From Geobacteraceae bacterium (GTDB lineage: Bacteria > Desulfobacterota > Desulfuromonadia > Desulfuromonadales > BM103), in contig JAHEDT010000004.1 in NCBI GenBank assembly GCA_024641085.1, forward strand, positions 72,197 through 136,196: 64,000 bases of DNA. The letters run 5' to 3'. This document shows positions 19,957 to 29,003 of this stretch, in pieces. Both the position numbers and the translations under genes were made by a program. Within the stretch, counting starts at the first letter, position 1. Each line of letters starts with the position of its first letter. The notes under the pieces were generated by a model. It searched no databases, was not told the DNA's origin, and saw only the letters and a program-made list of their open reading frames with translations.

Positions 19957-21294
19957 TCAGAGCTTTAAACGCTCAATGAAGCCGGTATCGATATCACCGG
20001 ATATAAAGTCCTTGTTGTCCATGATGCGCTGATGAAATTCAATCGTTGTCTTGATACCACCGATGATGAATTCATCAAGCGAGCGGGCCATGCGCTTGAT
20101 CGCTTCCTCACGGGTATCGGCATGGACGATCAGCTTGGCAATCATCGAATCGTAGTGCGGCAGGACCACGTACTGGTCATAGACGGCGCTGTCGATGCGC
20201 ACCCCCAGCCCTCCCGGGGGATGATAGCCGTCGATCTTGCCTGGAAACGGCGTGAACTTTACCGGGTCCTCGGCGTTGATCCGGCATTCGATCGAGTGGC
20301 CGTTGATCTTGATGTCCTTTTGCTTGTACTTCAAAGGCTCACCGTAGGCTGCGCGGATCTGCTCCTTGATGATGTCGACCCCGGTGATCATTTCCGTAAC
20401 CGGATGCTCAACCTGAACACGGGTATTCATCTCCATGAAATAGAAATCGCCCTGCTTGTCGAGCAGGAACTCCATGGTGCCGGCACTCGTGTACTGAATC
20501 GACTTGGCCGCTTTGACCGCACAATCACAGAGCTGCTTGCGCTGAGCGGCAGTCAGAACCGGGCAGGGAGCTTCCTCGATCAGCTTCTGGTGACGCCGCT
20601 GGATGGAGCAGTCACGTTCGCCGAGATGAATCACGTTGCCGTGCTGGTCGGCCAGAATCTGGACTTCAACGTGCCTCGGGTTCTCACAGAACTTCTCGAT
20701 GTAGACATCGGAGTTGCTGAACGAAGCCTGGGCCTCGGCCCGGGCCATGGCATACAGGTTCGGCAGGGATGCCGGCGAGTGGACGACCTTCATGCCCTTG
20801 CCACCGCCACCGGCTGTCGCTTTGATGATAATCGGGAAGCCGATCTCTTCGGCAATACGCTGGGCTTCATCGACAGACGGAACATTCTCCTTGGTGCCCG
20901 GCAGGATCGGCACGCCGGCCTTGATCACCGACTGGCGTGCGGCGATCTTGTCACCCATCAGGCGGATGTTCTCCGGGGTCGGTCCGATAAAAGTCAGACC
21001 GCAGTTCTGACATATTTCAGCGAATTCGGCGTTTTCGGCCAGGAAACCGTAGCCGGGGTGAATGGCTTCGGCGTCAGTCACCTCGGCCGCGCTGATGATC
21101 GCCCGCATGTTGAGATAGCTCTGGCTGCTCGGAGCGCGGCCGATACAGATACTTTCGTCAGCGATCTTGGTATGCAGGGCCTCGGCATCGGCATCGGAAT
21201 GCACGGCTACCGTCAAAATGCCCATTTCCTTGCAGGCGCGGATGATGCGCAGGGCTATTTCGCCGCGATTGGCGATGAGTATTTTGCGAAACAT
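19957..21294 (-). CDS. accC: Acetyl-CoA carboxylase, biotin carboxylase subunit
   Basis: ATP-dependent carboxylation of the biotin on AccB, the first half-reaction of fatty acid synthesis. The 445 residues are full length: [20 protein letters not shown] at the N-terminus, the glycine-rich [17 protein letters not shown] loop at about 159-172, [15 protein letters not shown] at about 286-300 and [14 protein letters not shown] further on. Downstream of accB by 180 bases with no gene between; no promoter was identified in that gap. A strong terminator follows. Confidence 0.98.
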   Translation of the reverse strand: MFRKILIANRGEIALRIIRACKEMGILTVAVHSDADAEALHTKIADESICIGRAPSSQSYLNMRAIISAAEVTDAEAIHPGYGFLAENAEFAEICQNCGLTFIGPTPENIRLMGDKIAARQSVIKAGVPILPGTKENVPSVDEAQRIAEEIGFPIIIKATAGGGGKGMKVVHSPASLPNLYAMARAEAQASFSNSDVYIEKFCENPRHVEVQILADQHGNVIHLGERDCSIQRRHQKLIEEAPCPVLTAAQRKQLCDCAVKAAKSIQYTSAGTMEFLLDKQGDFYFMEMNTRVQVEHPVTEMITGVDIIKEQIRAAYGEPLKYKQKDIKINGHSIECRINAEDPVKFTPFPGKIDGYHPPGGLGVRIDSAVYDQYVVLPHYDSMIAKLIVHADTREEAIKRMARSLDEFIIGGIKTTIEFHQRIMDNKDFISGDIDTGFIERLKL

Positions 21295-21474
21295 GAAGCC
21301 TCCTTTGCGCCCAGGAGTCTGTCGATTTATCCGGGCCGAAGCGAAAATTTACAGGATTGAACAATTCCAGCTCATTTGTACAGTGGCACAGCCTTCACCG
21401 TGGCCCGGAAATAAGCTGCGATATGAAACAGGCGGCCGCAGGGACATACGGCTCATGGATGAGCCTCGAGCCTC

Positions 21475-21936
21475 CTAAAGGCGTTCCACCTTGAAGAGCG
21501 GCTCACCGAACTCGACCGGGGCAGCGTCCTCCTTGAGGATTTCGATGATTTTGCACTTGAACTCGGCCTCGATTTCGTTGAACAGCTTCATTGCTTCGAC
21601 CAGGCAGACGGCCTGACCGGCTTCGACAATTGCACCGACTTCCACAAAAGCAGGGGCTTCCGGGCTCGGTTTACGGTAAAAGCTGCCGACAATCGGCGAA
21701 TTGATGGTTTCGTACTTGTCATCGACGACAACCGGCGCAGCCGCCGCTGACGGTGCGGGTGCGGGCGCCGCAACAGGCGCGGGAGCAGCGATCGCGGTCG
21801 GTGCTGAGAATTGCACGTATTCCTTGTCCGGGCCACGCTTGATAACGATTTTCTCCTCGGCATTTTCCATTTCGAATTCAGTGATATCAGTGTCGGTGAT
21901 TATTTTAACCAATGACTTCAAATCCTTGATATCCAT
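21475..21936 (-). CDS. accB: Acetyl-CoA carboxylase biotin carboxyl carrier protein
   Basis: Carries the biotin of acetyl-CoA carboxylase. 153 residues: an N-terminal dimerisation helix (MDIKDLKSLVKIITDTDITE), an Ala-Pro linker (about 50-75) and a C-terminal biotinyl domain in which the modified lysine lies in VEAMKLFNEIEAE. The Ala-Pro hinge is typical. It lies between the M24 peptidase and accC; in related bacteria efp often sits here but is absent. Confidence 0.97.
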   Translation of the reverse strand: MDIKDLKSLVKIITDTDITEFEMENAEEKIVIKRGPDKEYVQFSAPTAIAAPAPVAAPAPAPSAAAAPVVVDDKYETINSPIVGSFYRKPSPEAPAFVEVGAIVEAGQAVCLVEAMKLFNEIEAEFKCKIIEILKEDAAPVEFGEPLFKVERL

Positions 21937-21990
21937 CGCTACTCCTCCTTAGATCACCGGCACTGTTGCGCAGCCCGGGCTGTGTGAAAA

Positions 21991-23070
21991 TCAGTTTAAC
22001 AGAATGTTGCGAAACGTCTTGGGGATTTTTGTCAAGACCTGGTGCCCTTCCCCGGTGACCACAACCGTGTCCTCGATCCTGACACCACCGACACCCGGCA
22101 GGTAAATGCCCGGTTCGATGGTAAACACCATACCCGCTTCGGCGAGGGCCTGGCTGCGTGGAGAAACGGTCGGGGCTTCATGAACCTCCAGCCCGACACC
22201 GTGTCCCAGGCCGTGGCCAAAATAATCGCCATAACCGCTGGACTTGATATGATCCCGTGCGATCCTGTCCAGTTCAGCCAGGGCAACCCCGGGAGCAACC
22301 GCCGCCAGGGCGCGATCATGCGCCTCCAGGACAATGTCAAAAATGGCCCGCAGCACATCGGGTACTGCGCCCAGGGCCAGGGTGACCGTTTCGTCAGAGT
22401 GATAGCCGGCCAGGCGGCAGCCGAAATCGATCGTGACCAGGTCACCTTCGCCAAGGGCCCGGTCGCTTGCGACGCCGTGGGGCATGGCGCCACGTGGCCC
22501 GGAGGCGACGATCGTATCAAAAGCCTTTTCCTCGGCACCGAGCTTGCGCAGGGCGAACTCGAGGGCCAGGGCCACGTCCTTTTCACGGACTCCCGGCCTG
22601 ATCAACCCCGTAACCTCAGCCAGGGCGGCAACATGCAGGTCGGCAGCGGAGGCCATGCAGCGGATTTCATCTGCCGATTTATGCAGGCGCAAGCCCTGCA
22701 GCTCTTCCCGGAGATGCCGCCATTGCCAGCCGGCAGCCCCCCGGTCCTGCAACTCCCGAACGGTCCCGTAGGACAGTCCGGCCTCGAAGCCGATACGTTC
22801 AACTCCGGATTCCAGCAACTGCCCAAGAATTCCGTCGACCTTGGTTTTGTACTCGCAGAGATGGTCTGCAGAGACTTCTGTTTCAGCTTGTGTGGTATAG
22901 CGCGAATCGGTCAGAAAAACAAGCTTGTCAGCAGTGACGACCAGTGCGCCGTCGCTACCGGAAAAGCCGCACAGGTAGCGCAAGTTTTCTGCCTGACACA
23001 GGATCAGGGCGTCCAGCTTGAGCGCACCGAGGAGATTGGCAACCTTCTGCCTGCGTTGTGGATAGACCAT
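21991..23070 (-). CDS. Xaa-Pro aminopeptidase-like M24 peptidase
   Basis: Cytosolic creatinase/aminopeptidase-fold metallopeptidase (PepP/PepQ type), 359 residues. An N-terminal creatinase-like domain (YPQRRQKVANLLGALKLDAL) precedes the pita-bread domain. Metal ligands are visible in VTIDFGCRLAGYHSDETVT (two Asp), FGHGLGHGVGLEVHEAPTV (His), FTIEPGIY (Glu) and VRIEDTVVV (Glu). Specificity for Xaa-Pro ends is inferred from the family. It heads the accB-accC row. Confidence 0.9.
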   Translation of the reverse strand: MVYPQRRQKVANLLGALKLDALILCQAENLRYLCGFSGSDGALVVTADKLVFLTDSRYTTQAETEVSADHLCEYKTKVDGILGQLLESGVERIGFEAGLSYGTVRELQDRGAAGWQWRHLREELQGLRLHKSADEIRCMASAADLHVAALAEVTGLIRPGVREKDVALALEFALRKLGAEEKAFDTIVASGPRGAMPHGVASDRALGEGDLVTIDFGCRLAGYHSDETVTLALGAVPDVLRAIFDIVLEAHDRALAAVAPGVALAELDRIARDHIKSSGYGDYFGHGLGHGVGLEVHEAPTVSPRSQALAEAGMVFTIEPGIYLPGVGGVRIEDTVVVTGEGHQVLTKIPKTFRNILLN

Positions 23071-23246
23071 GGCAGAGAATCAGTCAGGAAAGACCAGTGG
23101 TCAGGACGCGTAAAACCGCGCTGGCAGGCGCCAGGCCTGCAGGGAGGATGCTATCGGCAAGATTGTCCCGGCCGTAGCCCCCGGGTTCAGTCTGGCCAGG
23201 GTGCTTCAGGTCAGGCTCAGGCAATAGCAGGCGATGCCTCGACATG

Positions 23247-23606
23247 TCAGCTGAGTGCCTCAACCAGGTTCTCATTCTCACGGGTCAGCAGGTAGCGGCC
23301 CTTGCCGAAGTTGCCATCACGGTTGATGATCAAAGCGACAAAGTAGTCCACGGTCAGCATGCGGATCACAATGATGAAGCGGTCGGTACGAATGGAGATT
23401 TCCTCCATTTCACCCAGGCTCAGAATCTCCGCTGTCCTGCGAATCTCCTTGAGAACGTTGGAATATTCGACCACAACCATCTGCAGGTCGATTTCCTGCT
23501 CGGGAGCAAAGAACTGTTCAATGGCAATGCCGTCATAGCCCATCAGAACGGCTCCGACGCCCCCCCCGGTTTCCTCGACGATTCGCTGCAGAATCTCACT
23601 AAACAT
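23247..23606 (-). CDS. Roadblock/LC7 (MglB-like) protein
   Basis: Small cytosolic roadblock-fold protein of 119 residues. The start MFSEILQRIVEETGGGVGAVLMGYDGIAIEQ resembles the MglB/roadblock pattern in which a helix precedes a GxxGAVLMGxDG strand turn. Such proteins bind or activate small Ras-like GTPases (for example MglA in polarity control), but no GTPase gene lies here. Its start overlaps the TPR gene end by 8 bases, so both proteins may act together. No specific function can be assigned. Confidence 0.75.
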   Translation of the reverse strand: MFSEILQRIVEETGGGVGAVLMGYDGIAIEQFFAPEQEIDLQMVVVEYSNVLKEIRRTAEILSLGEMEEISIRTDRFIIVIRMLTVDYFVALIINRDGNFGKGRYLLTRENENLVEALS

Positions 23607-24462
23607 TTGCTTTCCCCTGTTTGATGGCAGTCAGCCAGCGCTGTAAAACCGCAAGCGGTGATTGATCTTTGATGGTCCCCTGGAGTGGCGCGGACGTTGG
23701 CGCGGTTTCGAGCAGGTCATCCTCTACCTCAGCGTGCTGCACGACGGCCGGAGCAGCCGGCGCAACGGTTTCTAAGGCGGGCGGAATTACGGGTTTGCCG
23801 CCGAGAGACTCCTGAAGCTTCAGCAACCGCTCGCGAACGCTGGCGTTGTCCGGATTTTGTCGCAGGATGTCCTCGTAAACCCTGGCCGCCTTGTCCAACA
23901 AACCCTGCTGCGCATAGATTTCTGCCAGGGTAACCGTAGAAATCGGCTCGGCCGGTTCGACCGGCTCGGCTGACGGGACTTGTATCTTGGCGGGAAGGTC
24001 CTGGGCTTGCGATGCCTGCTTGATGTCCTTCCAGGGCCTCGGCAGGTCCAGGGCGACCAGCATGTCGGCGATCTTTTCATCGTCTGGATGAAACCCCTCG
24101 GCCTGCTTGAGGATATCGCGGGCCAGGTCACGTTCGCCTCGAATCAGGTGCAGACGAGCCAGACCTACCAGCGCAGACTGGCTCTGGGGGTCAATGCTGA
24201 GAGCCCGGGCGTAAGCACTTATGGCCTCATCGATACGCCCCATCTGCCCGAGGATGCGGCCCATGGTCGAGAAACCGGGACTGAAATGCGGCAGCATCTT
24301 CGTGCCGAGATGGGTCGCTTCCAGGGCATCGTCCAGCAAACCGATCTGGCGATAGGCTTCTGCCAGAGGGACGAACGCGGTAGAACTCGGGTCCTTGGCG
24401 ACAATCTGCAGGTAACTGCCGATCTTGCCAATCAAACTTCCTCCTCTGCTTGCCGAAGTCAT
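23599..24462 (-). CDS. TPR-repeat protein
   Basis: Soluble scaffold-type protein of 287 residues with several tetratricopeptide repeats: FVPLAEAYRQIGLLDDALEA (about 30-50), FSTMGRILGQMGRIDEAISAY, ALVGLARLHLIRGERDLARD and TLAEIYAQQGLLDKAARVYE near 180-210. Between them is a charged linker and the C-terminal third is Ala/Pro rich and low in complexity. Translation is coupled to the roadblock gene. It follows aroB by 16 bases. Partner proteins are unknown. Confidence 0.82.
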   Translation of the reverse strand: MTSASRGGSLIGKIGSYLQIVAKDPSSTAFVPLAEAYRQIGLLDDALEATHLGTKMLPHFSPGFSTMGRILGQMGRIDEAISAYARALSIDPQSQSALVGLARLHLIRGERDLARDILKQAEGFHPDDEKIADMLVALDLPRPWKDIKQASQAQDLPAKIQVPSAEPVEPAEPISTVTLAEIYAQQGLLDKAARVYEDILRQNPDNASVRERLLKLQESLGGKPVIPPALETVAPAAPAVVQHAEVEDDLLETAPTSAPLQGTIKDQSPLAVLQRWLTAIKQGKANV

Positions 24463-24478
24463 CTTCCCTCTTTCAGGT

Positions 24479-25558
24479 TCAGGTTAAGAGCTCGTCCAGG
24501 TATTTCTCCAGGTCACTGACCTGGTGCAATTCGGCGGATCCTATTCCGTGGTTCAAAACCAGCCTGACCGCACCATCCTTAACCTTTTTGTCCCTTTGCA
24601 TGACACCGAGATAATCAGCGACGGTGTAATCAGGCGGCGTAACCGGCAGTTCAAAATAAGTCAGCAGATTGACAATTCTTTCAACATCCTCAACCGAACA
24701 GCAGCCAAGCCGCTGCGAGGTATGCGCAGCCATGACCATGCCTATGGCCACGGCTTCCCCATGCTTGACGACGCCGTATCCGGCAAGGGTTTCAACGGCA
24801 TGGCCATATGTATGGCCGAGATTGAGGAGTACCCGTAATCCCTGCTCTTTTTCGTCATTTTCTACAACATTCGCTTTGATTTGGCAAGACATCATTACAG
24901 CATGAACCAGAGCCTCAGCAGATCGATCCGCAAGCCGGTCGCGATGGTCTTCCAGCCATTTGAAGAATTCCGGGTCATGGATGATTCCATACTTGATGAC
25001 CTCCGCGAGACCTGAAGCGTACTCTCTCTGCGGCAGGGTTGCCAAGGCGTTGACATCGATATGAACATGTTTCGGCTGATAAAAGGAGCCGATCAGGTTC
25101 TTGCCCTGGGGGTGGTTGACGCCGGTCTTGCCGCCGATGGAGCTATCCACCTGGGCGAGCAGGGTGGTCGGCACCTGGACAAACGGAACCCCCCGCAGAA
25201 AGGTGGCCGCGGCAAAACCCGTCAGATCACCGATCACGCCGCCACCCAGGGCGATCAAGCCACAGTAGCGATCGAACTTCCGGTCGATCAGCACATCGTA
25301 GATATCTTCCAGGGTAGCAATCGTCTTGTACTCTTCGCCGTCCGGAACCTGGATAACGCTGACCTGGCGTCCGGAGATTACCAGCGCATCCACCAGTTGG
25401 TCACAGTACAGCTCGCCGATATTCGGATTCGTGACGATGGCCACCTTGTTGGGGAAATCGACCTCCTGAAGGGCGGTCCCGATGGCCGGGAAGATGTTCT
25501 CGCCGATCCAGATCGGATAACTGCGCTCACCAAGTCCGACATACATTCTCTCTGTCAT
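24479..25558 (-). CDS. aroB: 3-dehydroquinate synthase (canonical copy)
   Basis: Second step of the shikimate pathway, NAD- and Zn-dependent. The 359 residues keep all recognised active-site motifs: ALGGGVIGDLTGF (residues 103-115), DSSIGGKTGVNHPQGKNLIG (139-157), Zn ligands Glu186 (GLAEVIKYG), His249 and His266, and the NLGHTYGHA stretch with His253. It marks the left edge of the catabolic island. A second, divergent copy forms the C-terminal half of the fusion at 60432-62012. Confidence 0.97.
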   Translation of the reverse strand: MTERMYVGLGERSYPIWIGENIFPAIGTALQEVDFPNKVAIVTNPNIGELYCDQLVDALVISGRQVSVIQVPDGEEYKTIATLEDIYDVLIDRKFDRYCGLIALGGGVIGDLTGFAAATFLRGVPFVQVPTTLLAQVDSSIGGKTGVNHPQGKNLIGSFYQPKHVHIDVNALATLPQREYASGLAEVIKYGIIHDPEFFKWLEDHRDRLADRSAEALVHAVMMSCQIKANVVENDEKEQGLRVLLNLGHTYGHAVETLAGYGVVKHGEAVAIGMVMAAHTSQRLGCCSVEDVERIVNLLTYFELPVTPPDYTVADYLGVMQRDKKVKDGAVRLVLNHGIGSAELHQVSDLEKYLDELLT

Positions 25559-26157
25559 TCGGCAAAACTTTCTGCAATACGCAAATGAGACCCAAGACCC
25601 GCCATCCCCACGAGATGACTTGCGATTGACACCGCTTTCCAGGTCTTTGGGCGGGGCCCGGGACGATCCTGCCTCGGGTCGAAAACTACTCTAACGCATC
25701 CGGTTCCCCGGACACAAGTTTGTCTTATGGCTTCGGTCAATTTATGGTGATATGAAGAGGTGTTCAGGTGCAGCACAGGAAGGGCTTAAGTCATTCAGGC
25801 CAAAGGTTCCCGCTTATCTTCATGGAGGACGGGATCGGCCGCACTGTCAGGGACCTGGAGAGCTGAATGACACCGCAAACAGTTCAAAAAAAAGTAGCAC
25901 CAGGACTTAAAATGCTTTAACGCAGAGACGCAAAGGTCGCAGAGGAAGAACTCTTTAAATCTTAAGAAAACTTCTCAACCTTGGCATTGTTCTCTGCGCC
26001 TTTGCGTTAGTCAATGGCCTAAGTTTTGTTGCGCCGGGGTTTGGGTTGCTGACAGGGGAAATACAGCACCGGGCGACGGATTTCCGGCGCTCGTGGATGT
26101 TAATACGAGACAAACCGGCCGGCCAAAGCGACCAGACGGTCGCCACTCTGGCTGCAA
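25559..26157. other. Intergenic gap at the island edge with dispersed repeat copy B
   Basis: About 600 bases without a credible gene. It contains repeat copy B at 25909-26049 in inverted orientation relative to copies A, C and D: the core CAGAGACGCAAAGGTCGCAG lies at its low-coordinate end and the head GCGCCGGGGTTTGGGTTGC at the high end. The rest (25559-25908 and 26050-26157) holds nothing recognised. This is where the core order aroB-TPR-roadblock gives way to accessory genes. Confidence 0.7.
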
Positions 26158-27069
26158 TCAGGGGACCGGGTTCAGAAGGATGAACAGCGGGACCAAAAAC
26201 AGCCCGATCAGCGTCGAATAAGAGACAACGCTCGCGGCAAAATCCTTGTCCAGATTCTCCATGGTCGAAAAGATCAGGGTCGTGACGCCGGACGGTGCCG
26301 AGGCGCTGAGCAGCACGATCACCTTGATGAGACCGTGCAGATCGAAGAGTTCAGCCAGCATGGTACCCAGCAGCAGCCCCATCAGCATCCTCAGGGCAAT
26401 GACCGTGACCAGCGGTCCGTTCCTGCAGATCCGGGGATCGAAGTAGATGCCCAGCGACAGCATCATCAGCGGCGTGGTCATGCCGCCGAGAATTTTCAGG
26501 AATTCGATGCCGACCTCGGGCAGGTGCACCCCGGCCAGGTTGAATACCACGGCAATCGCCAGGGTTATCAGCGGTGAAGAGGCGAGAAATTTCTTGAGCA
26601 GGGCCAAGGAACTCTGGTTGCCGTCACTGCCGTAGCGGCAGGCAAGATAATAGACGAACGACAGCACCACTGCGGCATTACCGAAATCAAACAGGGTTGA
26701 GAACGCCATCCCTTCGGGACCGTAGGCGGACAGAACAAACGGAAAGGTAAACCCGGTGTTCATGACGCTCGAACCGATGATGAACACCCCAAGGGTCGGC
26801 CGATCCAGTTGAAAGCGACAGCCGACAGCATAGGCGACGCCACAGCTGGTGAAGTTGATCAGGCTGGCAATCAGCGGCAGCATCGCCACTTTGAGCGAAA
26901 GGTCGAGGCGTGGCACGGAGAGCAGGATCAGGGCCGGCAATGCCACATGGAAGAACAGCTTTTGGAACAGATCGGCGTTGCTCTTACTGAAAAGCCCAAT
27001 CCGGCGCAGCAGAAACCCGAGCAGGAAAGTCAGGACCACTGGAACGATTTTAAGCAACATAACAGACAT
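26158..27069 (-). CDS. AEC-family permease (auxin efflux carrier-like), copy 1
   Basis: Inner-membrane transporter of the AEC family, 303 residues with about ten hydrophobic segments. Typical features are LLGFLLRRIGLFSKSNADLFQKL at the N-terminus and MTTPLMMLSLGIYF in the middle. ATG 27069 is preferred to a start at 27231 because it begins directly before the first membrane helix and is preceded by AAGGA. AEC proteins export or import small carboxylates; the substrate is unknown. It is divergent from the DapA-like operon, with 320 bases between. Confidence 0.85.
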   Translation of the reverse strand: MSVMLLKIVPVVLTFLLGFLLRRIGLFSKSNADLFQKLFFHVALPALILLSVPRLDLSLKVAMLPLIASLINFTSCGVAYAVGCRFQLDRPTLGVFIIGSSVMNTGFTFPFVLSAYGPEGMAFSTLFDFGNAAVVLSFVYYLACRYGSDGNQSSLALLKKFLASSPLITLAIAVVFNLAGVHLPEVGIEFLKILGGMTTPLMMLSLGIYFDPRICRNGPLVTVIALRMLMGLLLGTMLAELFDLHGLIKVIVLLSASAPSGVTTLIFSTMENLDKDFAASVVSYSTLIGLFLVPLFILLNPVP

Positions 27070-27336
27070 GCCGGCCGGTTCCTTCTCGAAATTATCGACA
27101 GGGGGATCATCAGGTGACAACGTTTCAGTGTCAAGCGGATTCCGGGATGCACAGGGGATACCGTCCTGGCAGAGGACGCAGGGCTGGCCTCCTTCACGCA
27201 ATGTCGCTTCTCGACATATGCATCCCAACACACTCTGCCCGCCCCCCCGATGCTTGCGTCATGGCACGTCTAGCACGGCTCTTCAGACAGCCTTCACCAT
27301 GAGCAACGACCGTGTACTGAGAAAAACAAATTGCGC

Positions 27337-27365
27337 TTGCGCCACAACCAACATGTCAGTAATAT
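27337..27365 (+). promoter_or_regulatory. Candidate promoter of the DapA-GntR-kinase-isomerase operon
   Basis: TTGCGC (27337-27342) and TAATAT (27360-27365) are 17 bases apart, 26 bases before the DapA-like start. ATGTCA occurs twice around the -10 box (27353 and 27364), a possible binding site for the GntR-family regulator encoded in the operon. Confidence 0.4.
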
Positions 27366-27390
27366 GTCATTCATATATTGGAGGTACAAC

Positions 27391-28311
27391 ATGATCAGCC
27401 CGCCAACCACAGTCACACACCCAGCCCGGGTTGTGGGGTCACGAGCCCATCTTTTCGGCATCTCGGCAGCACTGGTGACGCCATTCAATGCTGATGGATC
27501 CATCAACCTGTCGGACGCCACGAGACATGCAAAGCGGGTCATCGATTCCGGGGCAAACGGCGTCACGCTCTTCGGGACAACCGGAGAAGGGGCTTCTATC
27601 GGACTCTCCGAACGCGCCGCAATGCTTGATCAAATCAGCGGTTCAGCCGTTGATGCCGCGAGGATCACCGTCTGTATTTGCGCCACCGACCTCGAACAGG
27701 CACGAGCCCAGGCGGAGCAGGCACTGGCTCGTGGGGTCAGGAAGCTGCTGTTGACGCCGCCTTTCTATTTCAAAGGCATCGACGACCAGGCGCTCTACTC
27801 ATGGTTGACCAGTTTCATTGCGAGCCTTGAGCCGAACGACGTACAGATTATCCTCTACCACATACCACAGGTGACCCAGGTTGGCCTGTCGCTCCCACTG
27901 GTTCGCCGGCTTAAAGAACGTTTCGGCGACACCATCTTTGGGATCAAGGACAGTTCAGGGGATTGGAGCAACAGTCAGGCACTGCTGAAGTTCGATGATC
28001 TGGCTATCCTGATCGGTGATGAAAGGCTGCTGGCCAAAGCAGCGCCCCTGGGTGGCGCAGGGGCGATCAGCGGCATGGCCAACCTGATGGCCGGGTTGTT
28101 GGCTGAAATCGTACATAGCGGCATACAGAACAACGCCATGTGCGAACTCGTTGACGAGGTGGTTCGCCACCCGGTCACTCCTCTGGTCAAGGCGCTGGTC
28201 GGCGCCGTTTACGGCGAGGGCATCTGGGAAAACGTGCGGGCGCCGCTTTCGCCAGCTCAACCGGGTATTGCCGACGATCTCGCTGCAATGCTGAAAAAAC
28301 AGCCGTGGTAA
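27391..28311 (+). CDS. DapA-like aldolase/lyase (dihydrodipicolinate synthase superfamily)
   Basis: Cytosolic class I aldolase-fold protein, 306 residues. The pyruvate-binding GTTGEG motif is present (LFGTTGEGASIGLSER), the catalytic Tyr lies in LYHIPQVTQVGLS and the Schiff-base Lys in GIKDSSGDW. Presence in a carbohydrate operon rather than beside lysine genes suggests a catabolic 2-oxo-3-deoxy sugar-acid aldolase or N-acetylneuraminate lyase-like enzyme; this is inference. ATG 27391 has GGAGG 6 bases upstream. First gene of the operon with GntR, kinase and isomerase. Confidence 0.82.
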   Translation: MISPPTTVTHPARVVGSRAHLFGISAALVTPFNADGSINLSDATRHAKRVIDSGANGVTLFGTTGEGASIGLSERAAMLDQISGSAVDAARITVCICATDLEQARAQAEQALARGVRKLLLTPPFYFKGIDDQALYSWLTSFIASLEPNDVQIILYHIPQVTQVGLSLPLVRRLKERFGDTIFGIKDSSGDWSNSQALLKFDDLAILIGDERLLAKAAPLGGAGAISGMANLMAGLLAEIVHSGIQNNAMCELVDEVVRHPVTPLVKALVGAVYGEGIWENVRAPLSPAQPGIADDLAAMLKKQPW

Positions 28312-28344
28312 AATAATGATGCTTCGCAAGCCGGGAGTCCTGAC

Positions 28345-28983
28345 ATGCTGATGCGCGAACAAGCCTATGAGACCTTTACCGAGCGTCTGCTGGCCCGGGA
28401 GATTTCACCCGGTCAGTTCGTGTCGCAACGTGAGCTTGTCCAGATTACCGGCATGCCTCTCGGCGCCATCAGGGATATGATCCTGAGGCTTGAAGCGGAC
28501 GGGCTCATCCGCACGGTTCCCAACCGGGGGCTGCAAATCGCCCATGTCGACCTGGATCTCATCCGCAACGCCTTTCAGCTCAGGGACCTGCTCGAACGCG
28601 AGGCCGTCGCAGAATTCGTCAAGACCGCGGGTGATCAGGATATCGAGCGCCTCAGGGTAGAACATCAGGCCGTCCGCAATGCCGCCCAGAACGAGATCAC
28701 CGAGGAACTGCTGGCCCGTGCGCAGACCATGGACCGGTTGATGCACGACACCATGATCAGTGCCCTGAACAATGAACTGATCTCCGATATATACCGGGTC
28801 AATTCGGTCAAGATTCGCCTCATCTGCCAGGAGAACACGCGCCTGCTGCCGCGGCTGGTCATTTCAGTCATGGACGAGCACCTGGCAATCATCAATGCCC
28901 TGGCACAGCGTGACGAGGCAGCAGCAGTGGCGGCAATGGCGGCCCACGTTGACAGCGCGAAGCGGCGTGCAATGAAGCTCTGA
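28345..28983 (+). CDS. GntR-family transcriptional regulator (FCD type)
   Basis: DNA-binding regulator of 212 residues. The N-terminal winged helix is ERLLAREISPGQFVSQRELV followed by GAIRDMILRLEADGLI (residues about 13-55); the C-terminal half is an all-helical FCD ligand domain with the conserved His/Asp pattern (LMHDTMISALNN, MDEHLAIINAL, MAAHVDSAKRR). FCD regulators usually sense carboxylates or sugar acids. It lies 33 bases after the DapA-like gene and 20 before the kinase, so it probably controls its own operon. Confidence 0.88.
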   Translation: MLMREQAYETFTERLLAREISPGQFVSQRELVQITGMPLGAIRDMILRLEADGLIRTVPNRGLQIAHVDLDLIRNAFQLRDLLEREAVAEFVKTAGDQDIERLRVEHQAVRNAAQNEITEELLARAQTMDRLMHDTMISALNNELISDIYRVNSVKIRLICQENTRLLPRLVISVMDEHLAIINALAQRDEAAAVAAMAAHVDSAKRRAMKL

Positions 28984-29003
28984 CAAGTTCGTAAGGGAGA
29001 GTT

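Noticed and set aside
20032..21360. Long plus-strand reading frame opposite accC
   Set aside because: AccC is complete and conserved on the minus strand; the opposite frame has no family features or ribosome site.
22042..23295. Long plus-strand reading frame opposite the M24 peptidase
   Set aside because: The peptidase has all metal ligands on the minus strand; the plus frame has low-complexity, unrecognisable sequence.
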